A DNA stretch of 64,000 nt from Nocardiopsis sp. MG754419. Lineage in GTDB: Bacteria > Actinomycetota > Actinomycetes > Streptosporangiales > Streptosporangiaceae. The translations under genes were made by a program, and so were the position numbers. Shown here one piece after another: positions 37,009 to 47,619 of this stretch (its first letter is position 1; every line of letters starts with the position of its first letter). Under the pieces are notes generated by a model. It saw nothing but the letters and a program-made list of their open reading frames with translations, was not told where the DNA came from and ran no database searches. Location: the NCBI RefSeq assembly GCF_018207095.1, contig NZ_QOCZ01000004.1, positions 1-64,000 on the forward strand, read 5' to 3'.

Positions 37009-38175
37009 GTGCGGGAGTACGCGCTCACCTTCGTCATCGCCGTCGCGGTGACCTACCTGTTGGTGCCCTTGGTGCGTCGGCTGGCGATCGCCTTCGGTGC
37101 GGCGCCTCCGGTGCGCGACCGCGACGTGCACACCGAACCGATTCCGCGGCTGGGCGGACTCGCCATCTACGGCGGGTTCGCCGCGGCGCTGCTCATCTCG
37201 GCGCAGCTGCCGCACCTGCAGAACGTGTTCGTCGCCAAGACGTGGATCGGCCTGCTGCTGGCGGGCGGACTCATCACCATCATCGGTGTCATCGACGACC
37301 GATGGGGGATGGACGCCCTGAGCAAACTGGCGGGGCAGACCGCCGCCGCCGGGATCCTGGTCTGGCAGGGCGTCCAGCTGTTGTGGCTGCCGTTGCCCGG
37401 CACCCAGTTGTCCCTGGGCCCGTGGCTCGGGGCGATGGTGTCGATCCTGCTCATCGTCGCGACCATCAACGCGATCAACTTCGCCGACGGGTTGGACGGT
37501 CTGGCCGCCGGTATCGTCGCGATCTCGTCCCTGGCGTTCTTCGCCTACTACTACGTGGTCGCGGTGGACCAGGGGTTCGTCCGCCAGTCCTACCCGGCGA
37601 TGATCGCGATCATCCTGGCCGGCACCTGCCTGGGGTTCCTCTTCCACAACTTCCATCCGGCCAAGGTGTTCATGGGCGACACCGGCTCCATGCTGCTGGG
37701 GCTGTTGCTCACCTCCATCACCATCACGGTGACCGGCCAGTTCGACGCCAACACCGCCCGGGAGGAGTTCAACTCCTCCGGCCTGGTCGTGTTCCTGCCG
37801 ATCCTGCTGCCGTTGTTGGTGATCGCGCTACCGCTGGCGGACATGGTGCTGGCGGTCGTGCGCCGGACCCTGGCGGGCAAGTCGCCGTTCGCCCCCGACC
37901 GCGGACACCTGCACCACCGGTTGCTGGACATGGGGCACACCCACACGCGCGCCGTGCTGCTGATGTACCTGTGGGCCGGGATCGTCGCGTTCGCGGCGGT
38001 GTCCCTGTCGATCTTCGACTCCGCGTTGATCGTGCTGACGGTGACCGTGCTGGTCGCCACCTGTGCGGTCGGTCTCATCGCCCTTCCCCGGCTGCACCGT
38101 AGGGGACTGCTGCCCTGGGGGCGGGGTAACGGCGCGAAGTCGAAAGCAGATCACCGTTCGTCAACCGATGGATAA
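37009..38175 (+). CDS. wecA: Undecaprenyl/decaprenyl-phosphate GlcNAc-1-P transferase
   Basis: 388 aa, about 11 TM helices of the MraY/WecA/TagO family. It transfers a sugar-1-phosphate to a polyprenyl phosphate on the inner membrane face, starting teichoic acid or arabinogalactan-linker synthesis. Active-site loops: IDDRWGMD (about 94-101), NAINFADGLDGLAAG (about 152-166), HPAKVFMGDTGSM (about 215-227) and DRGHLHHRLLD (about 297-307), the His loop that separates WecA from MraY. GTG start with AGAGGGG upstream. The position just before atpI matches mycobacterial wecA. Confidence 0.92.
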   Translation: MREYALTFVIAVAVTYLLVPLVRRLAIAFGAAPPVRDRDVHTEPIPRLGGLAIYGGFAAALLISAQLPHLQNVFVAKTWIGLLLAGGLITIIGVIDDRWGMDALSKLAGQTAAAGILVWQGVQLLWLPLPGTQLSLGPWLGAMVSILLIVATINAINFADGLDGLAAGIVAISSLAFFAYYYVVAVDQGFVRQSYPAMIAIILAGTCLGFLFHNFHPAKVFMGDTGSMLLGLLLTSITITVTGQFDANTAREEFNSSGLVVFLPILLPLLVIALPLADMVLAVVRRTLAGKSPFAPDRGHLHHRLLDMGHTHTRAVLLMYLWAGIVAFAAVSLSIFDSALIVLTVTVLVATCAVGLIALPRLHRRGLLPWGRGNGAKSKADHRSSTDG

Positions 38176-38250
38176 ATGCCCGGTCACGTTCGGGACGGAG
38201 GTCCCGGGTCGTGTCGTGAATGTGTGCAGGTGTGAAGCTCGTGACGAGTG

Positions 38251-38266
38251 TGTGCAAGGTGACACA
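38251..38266. promoter_or_regulatory. Distal CRP-like palindrome before the atp operon
   Basis: TGTGCAAGGTGACACA: TGTG and CACA arms with 8-nt spacing; 8 of 10 consensus bases of TGTGA-N6-TCACA. Confidence 0.4.
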
Positions 38267-38349
38267 AGACCCGAAGTGACCGCCGAACGGGGCTTTCGCG
38301 AGGCGTTAAGAGCACGTTAAGGCTCCCCTGGATTTCGTACCGAAAACCT

Positions 38350-38365
38350 TGTGATAGCTTTCACG
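38350..38365. promoter_or_regulatory. Proximal CRP-like palindrome before the atp operon
   Basis: TGTGATAGCTTTCACG: 9 of 10 bases of TGTGA-N6-TCACA. It lies 35 nt before the atpI ATG, in an AT-rich stretch that is the likely operon promoter. Confidence 0.5.
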
Positions 38366-38399
38366 AGCAGGTAACCACTGAACCCCACGGAGCTTCGTC

Positions 38400-38822
38400 A
38401 TGCAGGAACACGACGCCCGGATCCTCCGCGGCGCCGCGCTTCCGAGCGCCGCGTGCGGAGTCCTGGCCATCGCGGTCTCGGCACTCTTCGCAGGCTCTGC
38501 CGGAGCTCTCAGTTCGGCCCTGGCGGTGGTCGTCATCCTCGCCTGTTTCGGTCTGGGTCAGTGGATGGTCATCCTGGTCACCCGTCGCAACAAGGACCTG
38601 TTCCTCGCGGCGAACCTGCTCGGCTTCGTCGTCAAGATGGCGCTGCTGGGCATCCTCCTGGTGACACTCGGCCAGAGCCCCCTCATCACCGACCTCAGCA
38701 GCAACGCCTTCGTCTACAGTGCGCTGGCCGTCGTTCTGGTCTGGCTGGGTGGGCAGACCTGGGCCACCTCTCAGGCCAAGATCCTTCACGTGGACCCGAG
38801 CGAGAGTTCGGAGAGCACGTGA
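38400..38822 (+). CDS. atpI: ATP synthase subunit I (AtpI-like)
   Basis: 140 aa with four TM helices (about 14-30, 35-55, 67-86, 101-118). Position between wecA and atpB, length and topology match the actinobacterial ATP synthase I protein, a Mg2+/assembly factor that helps form the c-ring. Basic residues after TM2 (VTRRNKD) are typical. A CRP-like site lies immediately upstream, and this is probably the first gene of the operon. Confidence 0.75.
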   Translation: MQEHDARILRGAALPSAACGVLAIAVSALFAGSAGALSSALAVVVILACFGLGQWMVILVTRRNKDLFLAANLLGFVVKMALLGILLVTLGQSPLITDLSSNAFVYSALAVVLVWLGGQTWATSQAKILHVDPSESSEST

Positions 38823-38927
38823 TGGGGTGCCCCGCCGCGGTCCCTCGGAACGGGCGTTATAACCTGTTCCACGGCAGGCGGGCGGCCACGTTCCAGTCGA
38901 GCCCCACATGCTATATTCCGGAGCGAG

Positions 38928-39158
38928 ATGAGCAGCGAACCCACCGAGAAGAAGGATTCCAGTGGGCCCCCGGGGCCGCGCGAGTCCGACGGCTGGGCAC
39001 TCTTCTCGACTTTGCTCTCGGGTGTGCTCGTGTGGAGTGCGATCGGCTGGGGTGCGGACAGACTCCTGGGTTTCCAGGCTCTCTTCCTGCCCATCGGGGC
39101 GATTCTCGGCATGGTCGGTGCGATCTTCCTGATCGTCGCCAAGACGCGCCACATCTGA
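38928..39158 (+). CDS. atpZ: AtpZ/AtpI-family small membrane protein
   Basis: 76 aa. A hydrophilic N terminus (EKKDSSGPPGPRESDG) and two TM helices. The sequence SAIGWGADRLLGFQALFLPIGAILG is the AtpZ pattern, quoted here as the WGADRLLG core at about 41-48. AtpZ works with AtpI in Mg2+/Ca2+ supply or assembly of the Fo motor. It lies 105 bp after atpI and 93 bp before atpB. Confidence 0.75.
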   Translation: MSSEPTEKKDSSGPPGPRESDGWALFSTLLSGVLVWSAIGWGADRLLGFQALFLPIGAILGMVGAIFLIVAKTRHI

Positions 39159-39251
39159 GCACCCCGCAGTCCCGCGTCGCCCGTTCCACGACGACGCTCG
39201 CAGTAACAACCATCAACGAGGCTTTCTTGCGTCACGACGAAAGGATTCGCC

Positions 39252-40094
39252 GTGAGTGCTGACGTGCGCATTCTCGCGGCCGAACCGGGTTGCCACCTCT
39301 TCGGCGACAACGGTTGCGGGTTCGAGGCCCCCACCATCGGGATGTTCTTCCCCGAACCGTGGTTCGCCGGCATCCCCGGCAGCGCGGGCATCGACCTGTA
39401 CCTGGTTCTGTTGCTCGTCGCGGTCGGTGCCGTCCTGCTTCTGTGGTCGTGGTTCAGCAAGAAGCTGAGCCTCGTCCCCGGCCGCAGGCAGAGTGTCGGA
39501 GAGATGCTGATCCTGTTCATTCGGGACAACATCACCCGTCCGACCATGGGTGCCAAGGGCGACGCCTTCATCCCGTTCATGACGGGTATCTTCACGCTCA
39601 TTCTGGCCATGAACTTCACCGGGCTCATCCCCGGGATGCTTCCGGTCAACAGCAACCTGGCCTTCACGGCCATGTTCGCGCTGACCATCTACGTGATGAC
39701 GATCGTGATCGGCATCAAGCACCAGGGCGGTTGGGGATACTTCCGCAACCAGATCTTCCCCCCCGGCATGCCGAAGTGGATCTACGTCCTGGTCACCCCG
39801 ATCGAGATCCTCTCGGTCTTCCTCATCCGCCCGGTGACGCACGCCCTGCGTCTGTTCGCGACCATGTTCGCGGGCAGCCTGCTCCTGGCCGTGTTCGCCT
39901 ACGGCGGCTGGTACATGCTCAACCTGTCGGCGGAGCCCATGCTCGCCGCGGTCTCGGTCGTCTTCTCCGGCGCCGCGTTGCTCGGTTACGTCGCCTTCTT
40001 CGTCTTCGAGATCGCGATCATGCTGATCCAGGCCTTCGTGTTCACGCTGCTCGCGAGCCTGTACCTCAACCAGTCGCTCGAAGCGGCCCACTAG
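39252..40094 (+). CDS. atpB: F0F1 ATP synthase subunit a
   Basis: 280 aa, six TM helices. Forms the proton half-channels of Fo. The essential Arg lies in RPVTHALRLFATMFAG (about 193-208). GTG start with AAAGG 7 nt upstream. Confidence 0.96.
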   Translation: MSADVRILAAEPGCHLFGDNGCGFEAPTIGMFFPEPWFAGIPGSAGIDLYLVLLLVAVGAVLLLWSWFSKKLSLVPGRRQSVGEMLILFIRDNITRPTMGAKGDAFIPFMTGIFTLILAMNFTGLIPGMLPVNSNLAFTAMFALTIYVMTIVIGIKHQGGWGYFRNQIFPPGMPKWIYVLVTPIEILSVFLIRPVTHALRLFATMFAGSLLLAVFAYGGWYMLNLSAEPMLAAVSVVFSGAALLGYVAFFVFEIAIMLIQAFVFTLLASLYLNQSLEAAH

Positions 40095-40219
40095 ACCCCC
40101 TCCACGTTCCCCCCGATCCCGTGATCGGACCCGGGACGAGGAGTGCATCAAACCCGTCCACACCGGCGAACTGACCTATTGCGTACCGCAACGCCGGACG
40201 TCGAGTAAAGGGAAACACA

Positions 40220-40447
40220 ATGGACATCGCTGCGATCACCGGCAACATCAACACCATCGGCTACGGCATCAGCGTCATCGGCGCCGGTATCGGTGTCGGT
40301 ATCGTGTTCGGTCTCGGTATGCAGGCCATCGCCCGTCAGCCCGAGGCCCGCGGCCCGCTGCAGACCAACATCTACCTCGGCTTCGCGCTCGTCGAGGCCC
40401 TCGCGATCCTGGGCTTCGTCCTCGCCTTCGCTGCCCCCGGCGCCTAA
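40220..40447 (+). CDS. atpE: F0F1 ATP synthase subunit c
   Basis: 75 aa, two-helix hairpin. Forms the proton-driven rotor ring. The glycine motif GAGIGVGIVFGLG in helix 1, polar loop ARQPEARG, and the proton-carrying Glu in GFALVEALAIL (about residue 60). AAAGGGAAA precedes the ATG. Confidence 0.97.
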   Translation: MDIAAITGNINTIGYGISVIGAGIGVGIVFGLGMQAIARQPEARGPLQTNIYLGFALVEALAILGFVLAFAAPGA

Positions 40448-40499
40448 GGCGTATTGCCAACCGTTTTCTGATGGCAACTGACGCGAAGGAGGGCTGACC

Positions 40500-41045
40500 A
40501 TGTTGGTTGAGTTGGCAGCCGATTACAACATTCTGCGGATCGACTGGGTGAAGTTCACCTTCGGTGCGATCGCGCTCGCCGTGGTCTACTTCTTTGTGGC
40601 CCGCAAGGCGGTCCCCAAGGTGATGAAGGTCCTCGACGAGCGTCACGACGCCATCGAGGGCGGCATCGAGCGGGCCAAGCGCGCCGAGGCCGAGGCCGAG
40701 GAGATCCGTCAGCAGTACCGCGAGAAGCTCGAAGAGTCGCACCGCGAGTACGCGCAGGAACTCGAGAAGGCCAAGGAGCAGCGCACGGCGATCATCGCCG
40801 AGGCCCGCGAGGAGGCCCAGGTCGAGGCCAAGCGGATCATCGACGCCGCCAAGGCGCAGATCGAGGCCGACCGACAGCAGGCCTTCGTCCAGCTCCGCGG
40901 TGAGATCGGCACCCTGTCCACTGAGCTCGCGACCCGCATCGTCGGGGAGACGCTCAGCGACAGCGCCGCTCAGAACCGCGTGGTGGACCGGTTCCTGGAG
41001 GAGCTGGAGCAGGACGAGAGCGCGAAGCAAGCCGAGGTGCGCTGA
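40500..41045 (+). CDS. atpF: F0F1 ATP synthase subunit b
   Basis: 181 aa. One TM helix (about 20-36), then a long charged coiled coil rich in Ala, Glu, Arg and Lys that forms the peripheral stalk. AAGGAGG lies 8 nt before the ATG. Its TGA overlaps the atpH ATG (TGATG). Confidence 0.96.
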   Translation: MLVELAADYNILRIDWVKFTFGAIALAVVYFFVARKAVPKVMKVLDERHDAIEGGIERAKRAEAEAEEIRQQYREKLEESHREYAQELEKAKEQRTAIIAEAREEAQVEAKRIIDAAKAQIEADRQQAFVQLRGEIGTLSTELATRIVGETLSDSAAQNRVVDRFLEELEQDESAKQAEVR

Positions 41046-41866
41046 TGCGTGGTATCAGCCGCAGTTCTCTGGCTGAGGCGACCCGGCGCTTGGACGACAA
41101 CGTCCTCGCGTCGGCCGACGCCGCCCAGCACGCGGTCTCACTCGGTGGCGAGCTCTTCGAGGTCGTCGCCCTGCTCGGCAACGAGCACTCGCTCCGTCGC
41201 TGGCTCGCGGACCAGGCCAACCCGGTCGAGAAGAAGACCGGTCTGATCGGTCAGATCCTCGAGGGCAAGGTGTCGCCGTCCACGGTCATCGTGGTCAACG
41301 ACATCGTGTCCCAGTCCTGGGCGGGCCCCCGCGACATGGTGGACGCTCTGGAGCGCATGGCGGTCTACGCGACCGTCGCCTCCGTCGAGGGCACCCGCCT
41401 GGACGAGCTGGAGGACGAACTGTTCCGCTTCCAGCGGATCGTCGTCGCGCAGCCGGACCTGCGAGCCGCCCTCACCCGTGACGGCGTGGCCGCCGCACAT
41501 CAGCGCACGCTGATCGAGAACCTGCTCTCGGGCAAGGTGAGCTCCGCGACGCTGGCCCTGGTCGGCGAAGCGGTCACCCGGCCCCGGGGACGTACCCTGG
41601 AACAGGCGCTCGAGACCTACGGTCAGCTGGTCGCCGAGCGCGCCCAGCGGTACATCGCCGTGGTCCGCAGCGCGGTTCCGCTGAGCGGAGCGCACCTGGA
41701 CCGCCTCCGTGCGCTCCTCAAGCGCAGGTACGGTCGCGAGATCCACCTGAACATCGAGGTCGTCCCCGAGATCGTGGGTGGACTCTCCATCCAGGTGGGC
41801 GACGAGGTCATCGACGGCACCATCGCCGGGCGCATCGCTGAGGTCCAGCGCCGTCTGGCCGGCTGA
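41045..41866 (+). CDS. atpH: F0F1 ATP synthase subunit delta
   Basis: 273 aa, about 90 longer than the E. coli subunit, as usual in actinobacteria. Caps the alpha3beta3 hexamer and joins it to the b stalk. N-terminal helical bundle followed by the typical C-terminal [21 protein letters not shown] region (about 237-257). Coupled to atpF by a one-base overlap. Confidence 0.95.
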   Translation: MRGISRSSLAEATRRLDDNVLASADAAQHAVSLGGELFEVVALLGNEHSLRRWLADQANPVEKKTGLIGQILEGKVSPSTVIVVNDIVSQSWAGPRDMVDALERMAVYATVASVEGTRLDELEDELFRFQRIVVAQPDLRAALTRDGVAAAHQRTLIENLLSGKVSSATLALVGEAVTRPRGRTLEQALETYGQLVAERAQRYIAVVRSAVPLSGAHLDRLRALLKRRYGREIHLNIEVVPEIVGGLSIQVGDEVIDGTIAGRIAEVQRRLAG

Positions 41867-41898
41867 CACACGCGAATGAACGCAAGGCAAGCACGCAC

Positions 41899-41915
41899 GG
41901 CGCCGGCCCGGCGCC
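41899..41915 (+). repeat. Intercistronic hairpin atpH-atpA
   Basis: GGCGCC-GGCCC-GGCGCC, a small GC hairpin in the 74-nt gap, 25 nt before the atpA start. Possibly affects message stability or relative expression. Confidence 0.45.
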
Positions 41916-41940
41916 ATTTGAGAGCAAGGACAACGTAGAG

Positions 41941-43581
41941 ATGGCGGAGCTGACGATCCGGCCGGATGAGATCCGGGACGCGCTACAGCGCTTCGTCCAG
42001 TCGTACGAGCCTGATGCCACCCGCGCGGAAGAGGTCGGAACCGTCACCTACTCCGGTGACGGCATCGCCCGCGTCGGTGGCCTTCCCTCGGCGATGGCGA
42101 ACGAGCTGCTGGAGTTCGAGGACGGCACCCTGGGCATGGCCCAGAACCTTGAGATCGGTGAGATCGGTGTCGTCGTGCTGGGCGACTTCACCGGCATCGA
42201 GGACGGGCAGAAGGTGCGTCGCACCGGCAAGCTCCTCTCGGTCCCGGTGGGCGACGACTTCCTCGGCCGTGTGGTGGACCCCCTGGGCAACCCCATCGAC
42301 GGCAAGGGCGAGATCGAGACGACCGAGAGCCGCGAGCTGGAGCTCCAGGCCGCGACGGTCATGGAGCGCCAGCCGGTCGGCGAGCCGCTCCAGACCGGCA
42401 TCAAGTCGATCGACACCATGACCCCCGTCGGCCGTGGCCAGCGCCAGCTGGTCATCGGTGACCGACAGACCGGTAAGACCGCGATCGGTATCGACGCGAT
42501 CATCAACCAGAAGGCGAACTGGGAGACCGGCGACCCCACGAAGCAGGTGCGCTGCATCTACGTCGCGGTGGGTCAGAAGGGCTCGACCATCGCCAGCGTG
42601 CGCGGCGCGCTCGAAGAGGCCGGCGCGATGGAGTACACCACCATCGTCGCCTCCCCGGCGTCCGACCCGGCCGGCTTCAAGTACCTCTCCCCGTACACCG
42701 GTTCGGCCCTGGGCCAGCACTGGATGTACGAGGGCAAGCACGTCCTCATCGTCTTCGACGACCTGACCAAGCAGGCCGAGGCCTACCGCGCGGTCTCCCT
42801 TCTGCTGCGCCGCCCGCCGGGCCGTGAGGCCTACCCGGGTGACGTCTTCTACCTCCACTCCCGGCTCCTGGAGCGCTGCGCGAAGCTCTCCGACGAGCTG
42901 GGCGCCGGTTCGATGACGGCCCTCCCGATCATCGAGACCAAGGCGGGCGACGTCTCGGCGTACATCCCCACCAACGTCATCTCCATCACCGACGGCCAGG
43001 TCTTCCTGGACTCGGACCTGTTCAACCAGGGCCAGCGTCCGGCGATCGACGTCGGTGTGTCGGTCTCCCGTGTCGGTGGCGCGGCCCAGACCAAGGCCAC
43101 CAAGAAGGTCTCCGGCACCCTGCGGCTGGGCCTGGCCCAGTACCGCGAGCTGGAGGCGTTCTCCGCCTTCGGTTCGGACCTGGACGCCGTCTCCAAGCAG
43201 CAGCTGGAGCGCGGCGCCCGGATGATGGAGCTCCTCAAGCAGGGCCAGTACTCGCCCTTCTCCATGGAGAAGACGGTCGTCTCGATCTGGATGGGCAACA
43301 CCGGTCTCATCGACGAGGTCCCCGTCGAGGACGTGCGCCGCTTCGAGGAGGACTTCCTGTCCTACCTCGACCGTGAGCACAAGGGCGTTCTCGACACCAT
43401 CCGGGAGTCCGGCAAGTTCGAGGACGAGAGCCAGAAGACCCTCCAGGGCGCCATCGAGAAGTTCAAGCAGGGCTTCCAGACCTCCGCCGGCACCCTTCTG
43501 GGCACCGAGGCCGAGACCGAGGCGCTCGAAGAGGAGAAGGTCGGCCAGGAGACCATCAAGGTCGCCAAGGGCGGGAAGTAA
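41941..43581 (+). CDS. atpA: F0F1 ATP synthase subunit alpha
   Basis: 546 aa. Non-catalytic nucleotide-binding subunit. P-loop GDRQTGKT (about 171-178), and the [17 protein letters not shown] signature (about 364-380). C-terminal extension of about 35 residues rich in Glu, as in other actinobacteria. AAGGA 9 nt before the ATG. Confidence 0.97.
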   Translation: MAELTIRPDEIRDALQRFVQSYEPDATRAEEVGTVTYSGDGIARVGGLPSAMANELLEFEDGTLGMAQNLEIGEIGVVVLGDFTGIEDGQKVRRTGKLLSVPVGDDFLGRVVDPLGNPIDGKGEIETTESRELELQAATVMERQPVGEPLQTGIKSIDTMTPVGRGQRQLVIGDRQTGKTAIGIDAIINQKANWETGDPTKQVRCIYVAVGQKGSTIASVRGALEEAGAMEYTTIVASPASDPAGFKYLSPYTGSALGQHWMYEGKHVLIVFDDLTKQAEAYRAVSLLLRRPPGREAYPGDVFYLHSRLLERCAKLSDELGAGSMTALPIIETKAGDVSAYIPTNVISITDGQVFLDSDLFNQGQRPAIDVGVSVSRVGGAAQTKATKKVSGTLRLGLAQYRELEAFSAFGSDLDAVSKQQLERGARMMELLKQGQYSPFSMEKTVVSIWMGNTGLIDEVPVEDVRRFEEDFLSYLDREHKGVLDTIRESGKFEDESQKTLQGAIEKFKQGFQTSAGTLLGTEAETEALEEEKVGQETIKVAKGGK

Positions 43582-43584
43582 CCC

Positions 43585-44505
43585 ATGGGTGCACAGCTTC
43601 GCGTCTATCGCCGGAGGATTCGCTCGACGAAGTCGATGGCGAAGATCACCCGCGCGATGGAGCTCATCGCCGCAACGCGCATCACCAAGGCGCAGCGCGC
43701 GGCTGAGGCTGCCGGCCCCTACGCACGGGAGATCACGCGGGCGGTGTCGGCCCTGGCCAGTCGGGTGTCCGATCACCCCCTGCTGACCGAGGCCGAGAAC
43801 CCCACCCGTGCGGCCGTCCTGGTCGTCACCAGCGACAAGGGCCTGGCCGGCGCCTACTCGACCAACGTCCTCAAGGAGGCCGAGGCCCTCACCCAGCTCC
43901 TCCGGGAGCAGGGCAAGGAGGTCCTCACCTACATGGTGGGTCGCAAGGGTGCGGCGTTCTACAAGTTCCGCGACCGCAGTGTCGAGGAATCGTGGGAAGG
44001 CTTCACCGAGCGTCCGACCTACGCGCACGCCCAGGAGATCGGCTCCACCTTGATGGAGAGGTTCTCCCAGGACACCGCCGAGGGTGGTGTCGACGAGATC
44101 CACGTGGTCTCCACGGAGTTCGTGTCGATGCTGACCCAGCGGGCCGGGGCGGTTCGTGCCCTCCCGCTGGAGGTGGAAGAGGTCGAGGAGGAGGAACTCG
44201 AGCAGGCTCACGGCGGCAACGCGCTGCCGCTCTACGAGTTCGAGCCCTCCGCCGAGGAGGTCCTGGACCAGCTGCTGCCGCAGTACGTGGTCAACCGGAT
44301 CTACGCCTCGCTCCTCGAATCCGCCGCCTCCCAGCAGGCGTCCCGTCGCGCGGCCATGAAGGCCGCGACCGACAACGCGGAAGAGCTCGTCAAGACCCTG
44401 ACCCGCCTGGCCAACCAGGCGCGTCAGGCCGAGATCACCAATGAGATCAGTGAGATTGTCGGCGGTGCCGATGCACTCTCTGGGTCCAGCGCGGGAAGTG
44501 AGTAA
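43585..44505 (+). CDS. atpG: F0F1 ATP synthase subunit gamma
   Basis: 306 aa. Central rotor shaft. N-terminal helix [20 protein letters not shown] and C-terminal helix [16 protein letters not shown] form the coiled coil. [15 protein letters not shown] is the conserved middle motif. An acidic loop (about 193-206, [12 protein letters not shown]) is a lineage feature. Three bases separate it from atpA. Confidence 0.97.
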   Translation: MGAQLRVYRRRIRSTKSMAKITRAMELIAATRITKAQRAAEAAGPYAREITRAVSALASRVSDHPLLTEAENPTRAAVLVVTSDKGLAGAYSTNVLKEAEALTQLLREQGKEVLTYMVGRKGAAFYKFRDRSVEESWEGFTERPTYAHAQEIGSTLMERFSQDTAEGGVDEIHVVSTEFVSMLTQRAGAVRALPLEVEEVEEEELEQAHGGNALPLYEFEPSAEEVLDQLLPQYVVNRIYASLLESAASQQASRRAAMKAATDNAEELVKTLTRLANQARQAEITNEISEIVGGADALSGSSAGSE

Positions 44506-45957
<1,452 letters not shown>

Positions 45958-45973
45958 GACTGCGCGTCAGTGT

Positions 45974-45993
45974 CCCCGGCCGTGAGGCCGGGG
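45974..45993 (+). repeat. Hairpin 1 in the atpD-atpC gap
   Basis: CCCCGGCC-GTGA-GGCCGGGG: 8-bp perfect stem with a GTGA tetraloop, 17 nt after the atpD stop. Confidence 0.6.
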
Positions 45994-46016
45994 GCGACGG
46001 GCGGGGCTAGTTCCCA

Positions 46017-46052
46017 GGCGGGGCCGAGTATCGATTCCTACTCGGCCCCGCC
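46017..46052 (+). repeat. Hairpin 2 in the atpD-atpC gap
   Basis: Perfect 14-bp arms GGCGGGGCCGAGTA/TACTCGGCCCCGCC with an 8-nt loop, 26 nt before the atpC start, and no T-run. Likely an attenuator, processing site or stabiliser that lowers epsilon relative to beta. Confidence 0.6.
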
Positions 46053-46078
46053 GAACCCACCCGCTAGCCGAGGAGTTT

Positions 46079-46474
46079 GTGGCAGTGTCGAAGAAGCTTT
46101 TCGTCGAGATCGTCTCTCCCGAACGTGAGGTTTGGGCGGGCGAAGGCGACATGGTCATCGCGAAGACCGTCGAGGGTGAGATCGGTGTCATGCCCGGCCA
46201 CGTGCCGGTGCTGTCGCTGCTCGCCGAGGACGCGGTCGTTCGCGTCCTGGGGGCCCGTGAGACCGGCGAGGTCAAGGCCTCCGCCCACGGCGGGTTCGTC
46301 TCGGTGTCGGGTGAGGGTCGGGTGTCCATCCTCGCCGAGACCGCGGAACTCGCCGAGGACATCGATGTCGACCGTGCGCGTCAGGCCCTGACGAGCGCGA
46401 CCGAGGGTGGCGACAGCGCCGCCGCCGGACGTGCCCGCAGCCGTCTGCGCGCCGCCGGCGAGGACGTCGCCTAG
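46079..46474 (+). CDS. atpC: F0F1 ATP synthase subunit epsilon
   Basis: 131 aa. Regulatory rotor subunit. Beta-sandwich with EIVSPEREVWAGEGDMV and GEIGVMPGHVPVLSLL, then two C-terminal helices (about 90-128). GTG start with GAGGAG 4 nt upstream. Separated from atpD by a 121-nt gap with two strong hairpins. Confidence 0.95.
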   Translation: MAVSKKLFVEIVSPEREVWAGEGDMVIAKTVEGEIGVMPGHVPVLSLLAEDAVVRVLGARETGEVKASAHGGFVSVSGEGRVSILAETAELAEDIDVDRARQALTSATEGGDSAAAGRARSRLRAAGEDVA

Positions 46475-46495
46475 CGAAGCGGAGAGGCGGAACGA

Positions 46496-46981
46496 GTGGT
46501 GGAGCAACTGCCGGGCACACCGTGGTCGGAGTCCCTGTGGTGGGTGCTCCTCGTCCTCGTCGTCATCGTCTCCTTGGTGGTCGTCGCCGGTGCGCTGCGA
46601 CGTTTCGTCCTGGTGCGCAGTGGCGGTGCCATCGAGTGCTACCTGCGTGTATGCGGGGGGAAAGGGCGCCGAGGCTCGTGGCGTGTCGGTTTCGGCCGGT
46701 ACGGATCGAGGAACCTCGGCTGGTTCCCCGTCCTCTCGCTCAGACCGCGGCCGACAGTGCGACTGTCGCGCCGCGGTCTCGTCGTTGTGGGGCGTCGTTC
46801 CCCGAGGGACGGTGACGCGCCGCTGCCGGCCGACGTGACCGTCCTGGAGATCGGCTGGATCGGATCGGACGGCGCCGACCCCACCGAGTCGGTCTACGAG
46901 GTCGCGATGGGGGAGGGGCAGCTCACCGGCTTCCTCTCCTGGATCGAGTCGATGCCCCCCGGGACCCGCTGGGAGGCCTGA
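46496..46981 (+). CDS. DUF2550 membrane protein
   Basis: 161 aa. One N-terminal TM helix (about 14-36) followed by a basic domain (CYLRVCGG, GWRVGFGRYG-like strand, LRPRPTVRLSRRGLVV) and a short C-terminal helix. DUF2550 proteins sit directly after atpC throughout the actinobacteria, including mycobacteria. The role is unknown; a link to ATP synthase or membrane lipids is speculation. GTG start with GGAGAGG upstream, 21 nt after atpC, so co-transcribed with it. Confidence 0.85.
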   Translation: MVEQLPGTPWSESLWWVLLVLVVIVSLVVVAGALRRFVLVRSGGAIECYLRVCGGKGRRGSWRVGFGRYGSRNLGWFPVLSLRPRPTVRLSRRGLVVVGRRSPRDGDAPLPADVTVLEIGWIGSDGADPTESVYEVAMGEGQLTGFLSWIESMPPGTRWEA

Positions 46982-47013
46982 CCCTCGCCGCGTCCCCCCG
47001 ACGCACGAACACA

Positions 47014-47043
47014 CCCCGCCCCGCACGGTTCACACCGGCGGGG
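47014..47043 (+). terminator. Probable terminator of the atp operon
   Basis: CCCCGCC/GGCGGGG arms with a 16-nt loop, followed by the T-rich CGTCTGTGTTTCC. It lies 33 nt after the DUF2550 stop. Confidence 0.5.
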
Positions 47044-47064
47044 CGTCTGTGTTTCCATGGCCGC

Positions 47065-47370
47065 ATGAGTACCATCGTGGCTTTCTCCGTATCCCCGCTC
47101 GGCTCGGGCGAATCCGTCGCACCCGCGGTGGCCCGCGCGGTCAAGGTCGTGCGGGAGAGCGGCCTGCCCAACGAGACCTCGGCCATGTTCACCTCCGTGG
47201 AGGGAGAGTGGGACGAGGTCATGGACGTGGTCAAACGCGCGGTGGAAGCCGCCGGCGAGGGCGCCGCGCGGGTGAGCCTGACGCTCAAGGCCGACATCCG
47301 CGAGGGTGTCTCCGACGGTCTGCACAGCAAGGTGGCGGCCGTCGAGCGTGAACTCGGCGACCGCCACTAG
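47065..47370 (+). CDS. MTH1187-family thiamine-binding protein
   Basis: 101 aa, ferredoxin-like fold of the YkoF/MTH1187 (formerly DUF77) family. FSVSPLGSGESVAPAVARAV, ETSAMFTSVEGEWDEVMDVV and RVSLTLKADIREG are typical. Homologues form tetramers that bind thiamine or its pyrimidine moiety in the cytoplasm. No thiamine transporter is next to it. Confidence 0.85.
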   Translation: MSTIVAFSVSPLGSGESVAPAVARAVKVVRESGLPNETSAMFTSVEGEWDEVMDVVKRAVEAAGEGAARVSLTLKADIREGVSDGLHSKVAAVERELGDRH

Positions 47371-47437
47371 GTGGTGTGCGCGGGGCCTGCGCCGTGCACG
47401 GGTCGGTGCCCGCGTGGTCGACGACCCCGTGGTGCCC

Positions 47438-47472
47438 GGGAGGGGAGGACGCGTTCCGCGCCCGCCCCTCCC
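47438..47472. terminator. Hairpin between convergent genes
   Basis: GGGAGGGG/CCCCTCCC arms with a 19-nt loop that is itself partly paired. Lies in the 249-bp gap between the thiamine-binding gene and the convergent membrane-protein gene. Confidence 0.45.
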
Positions 47473-47619
47473 AGGCCCTGCCATGTCCGTGATAGCACCG
47501 TTCGTCGGTACCCGCGCGGGAACCCTCCCTGTGATGCGACGAACCGGCGCTCCCGGGGTCCGACCCTCACCGTCCGCGGTGTCGTGCGGTGAGCCCTCCG
47601 ACGCCGCCGGGGACGGTCG

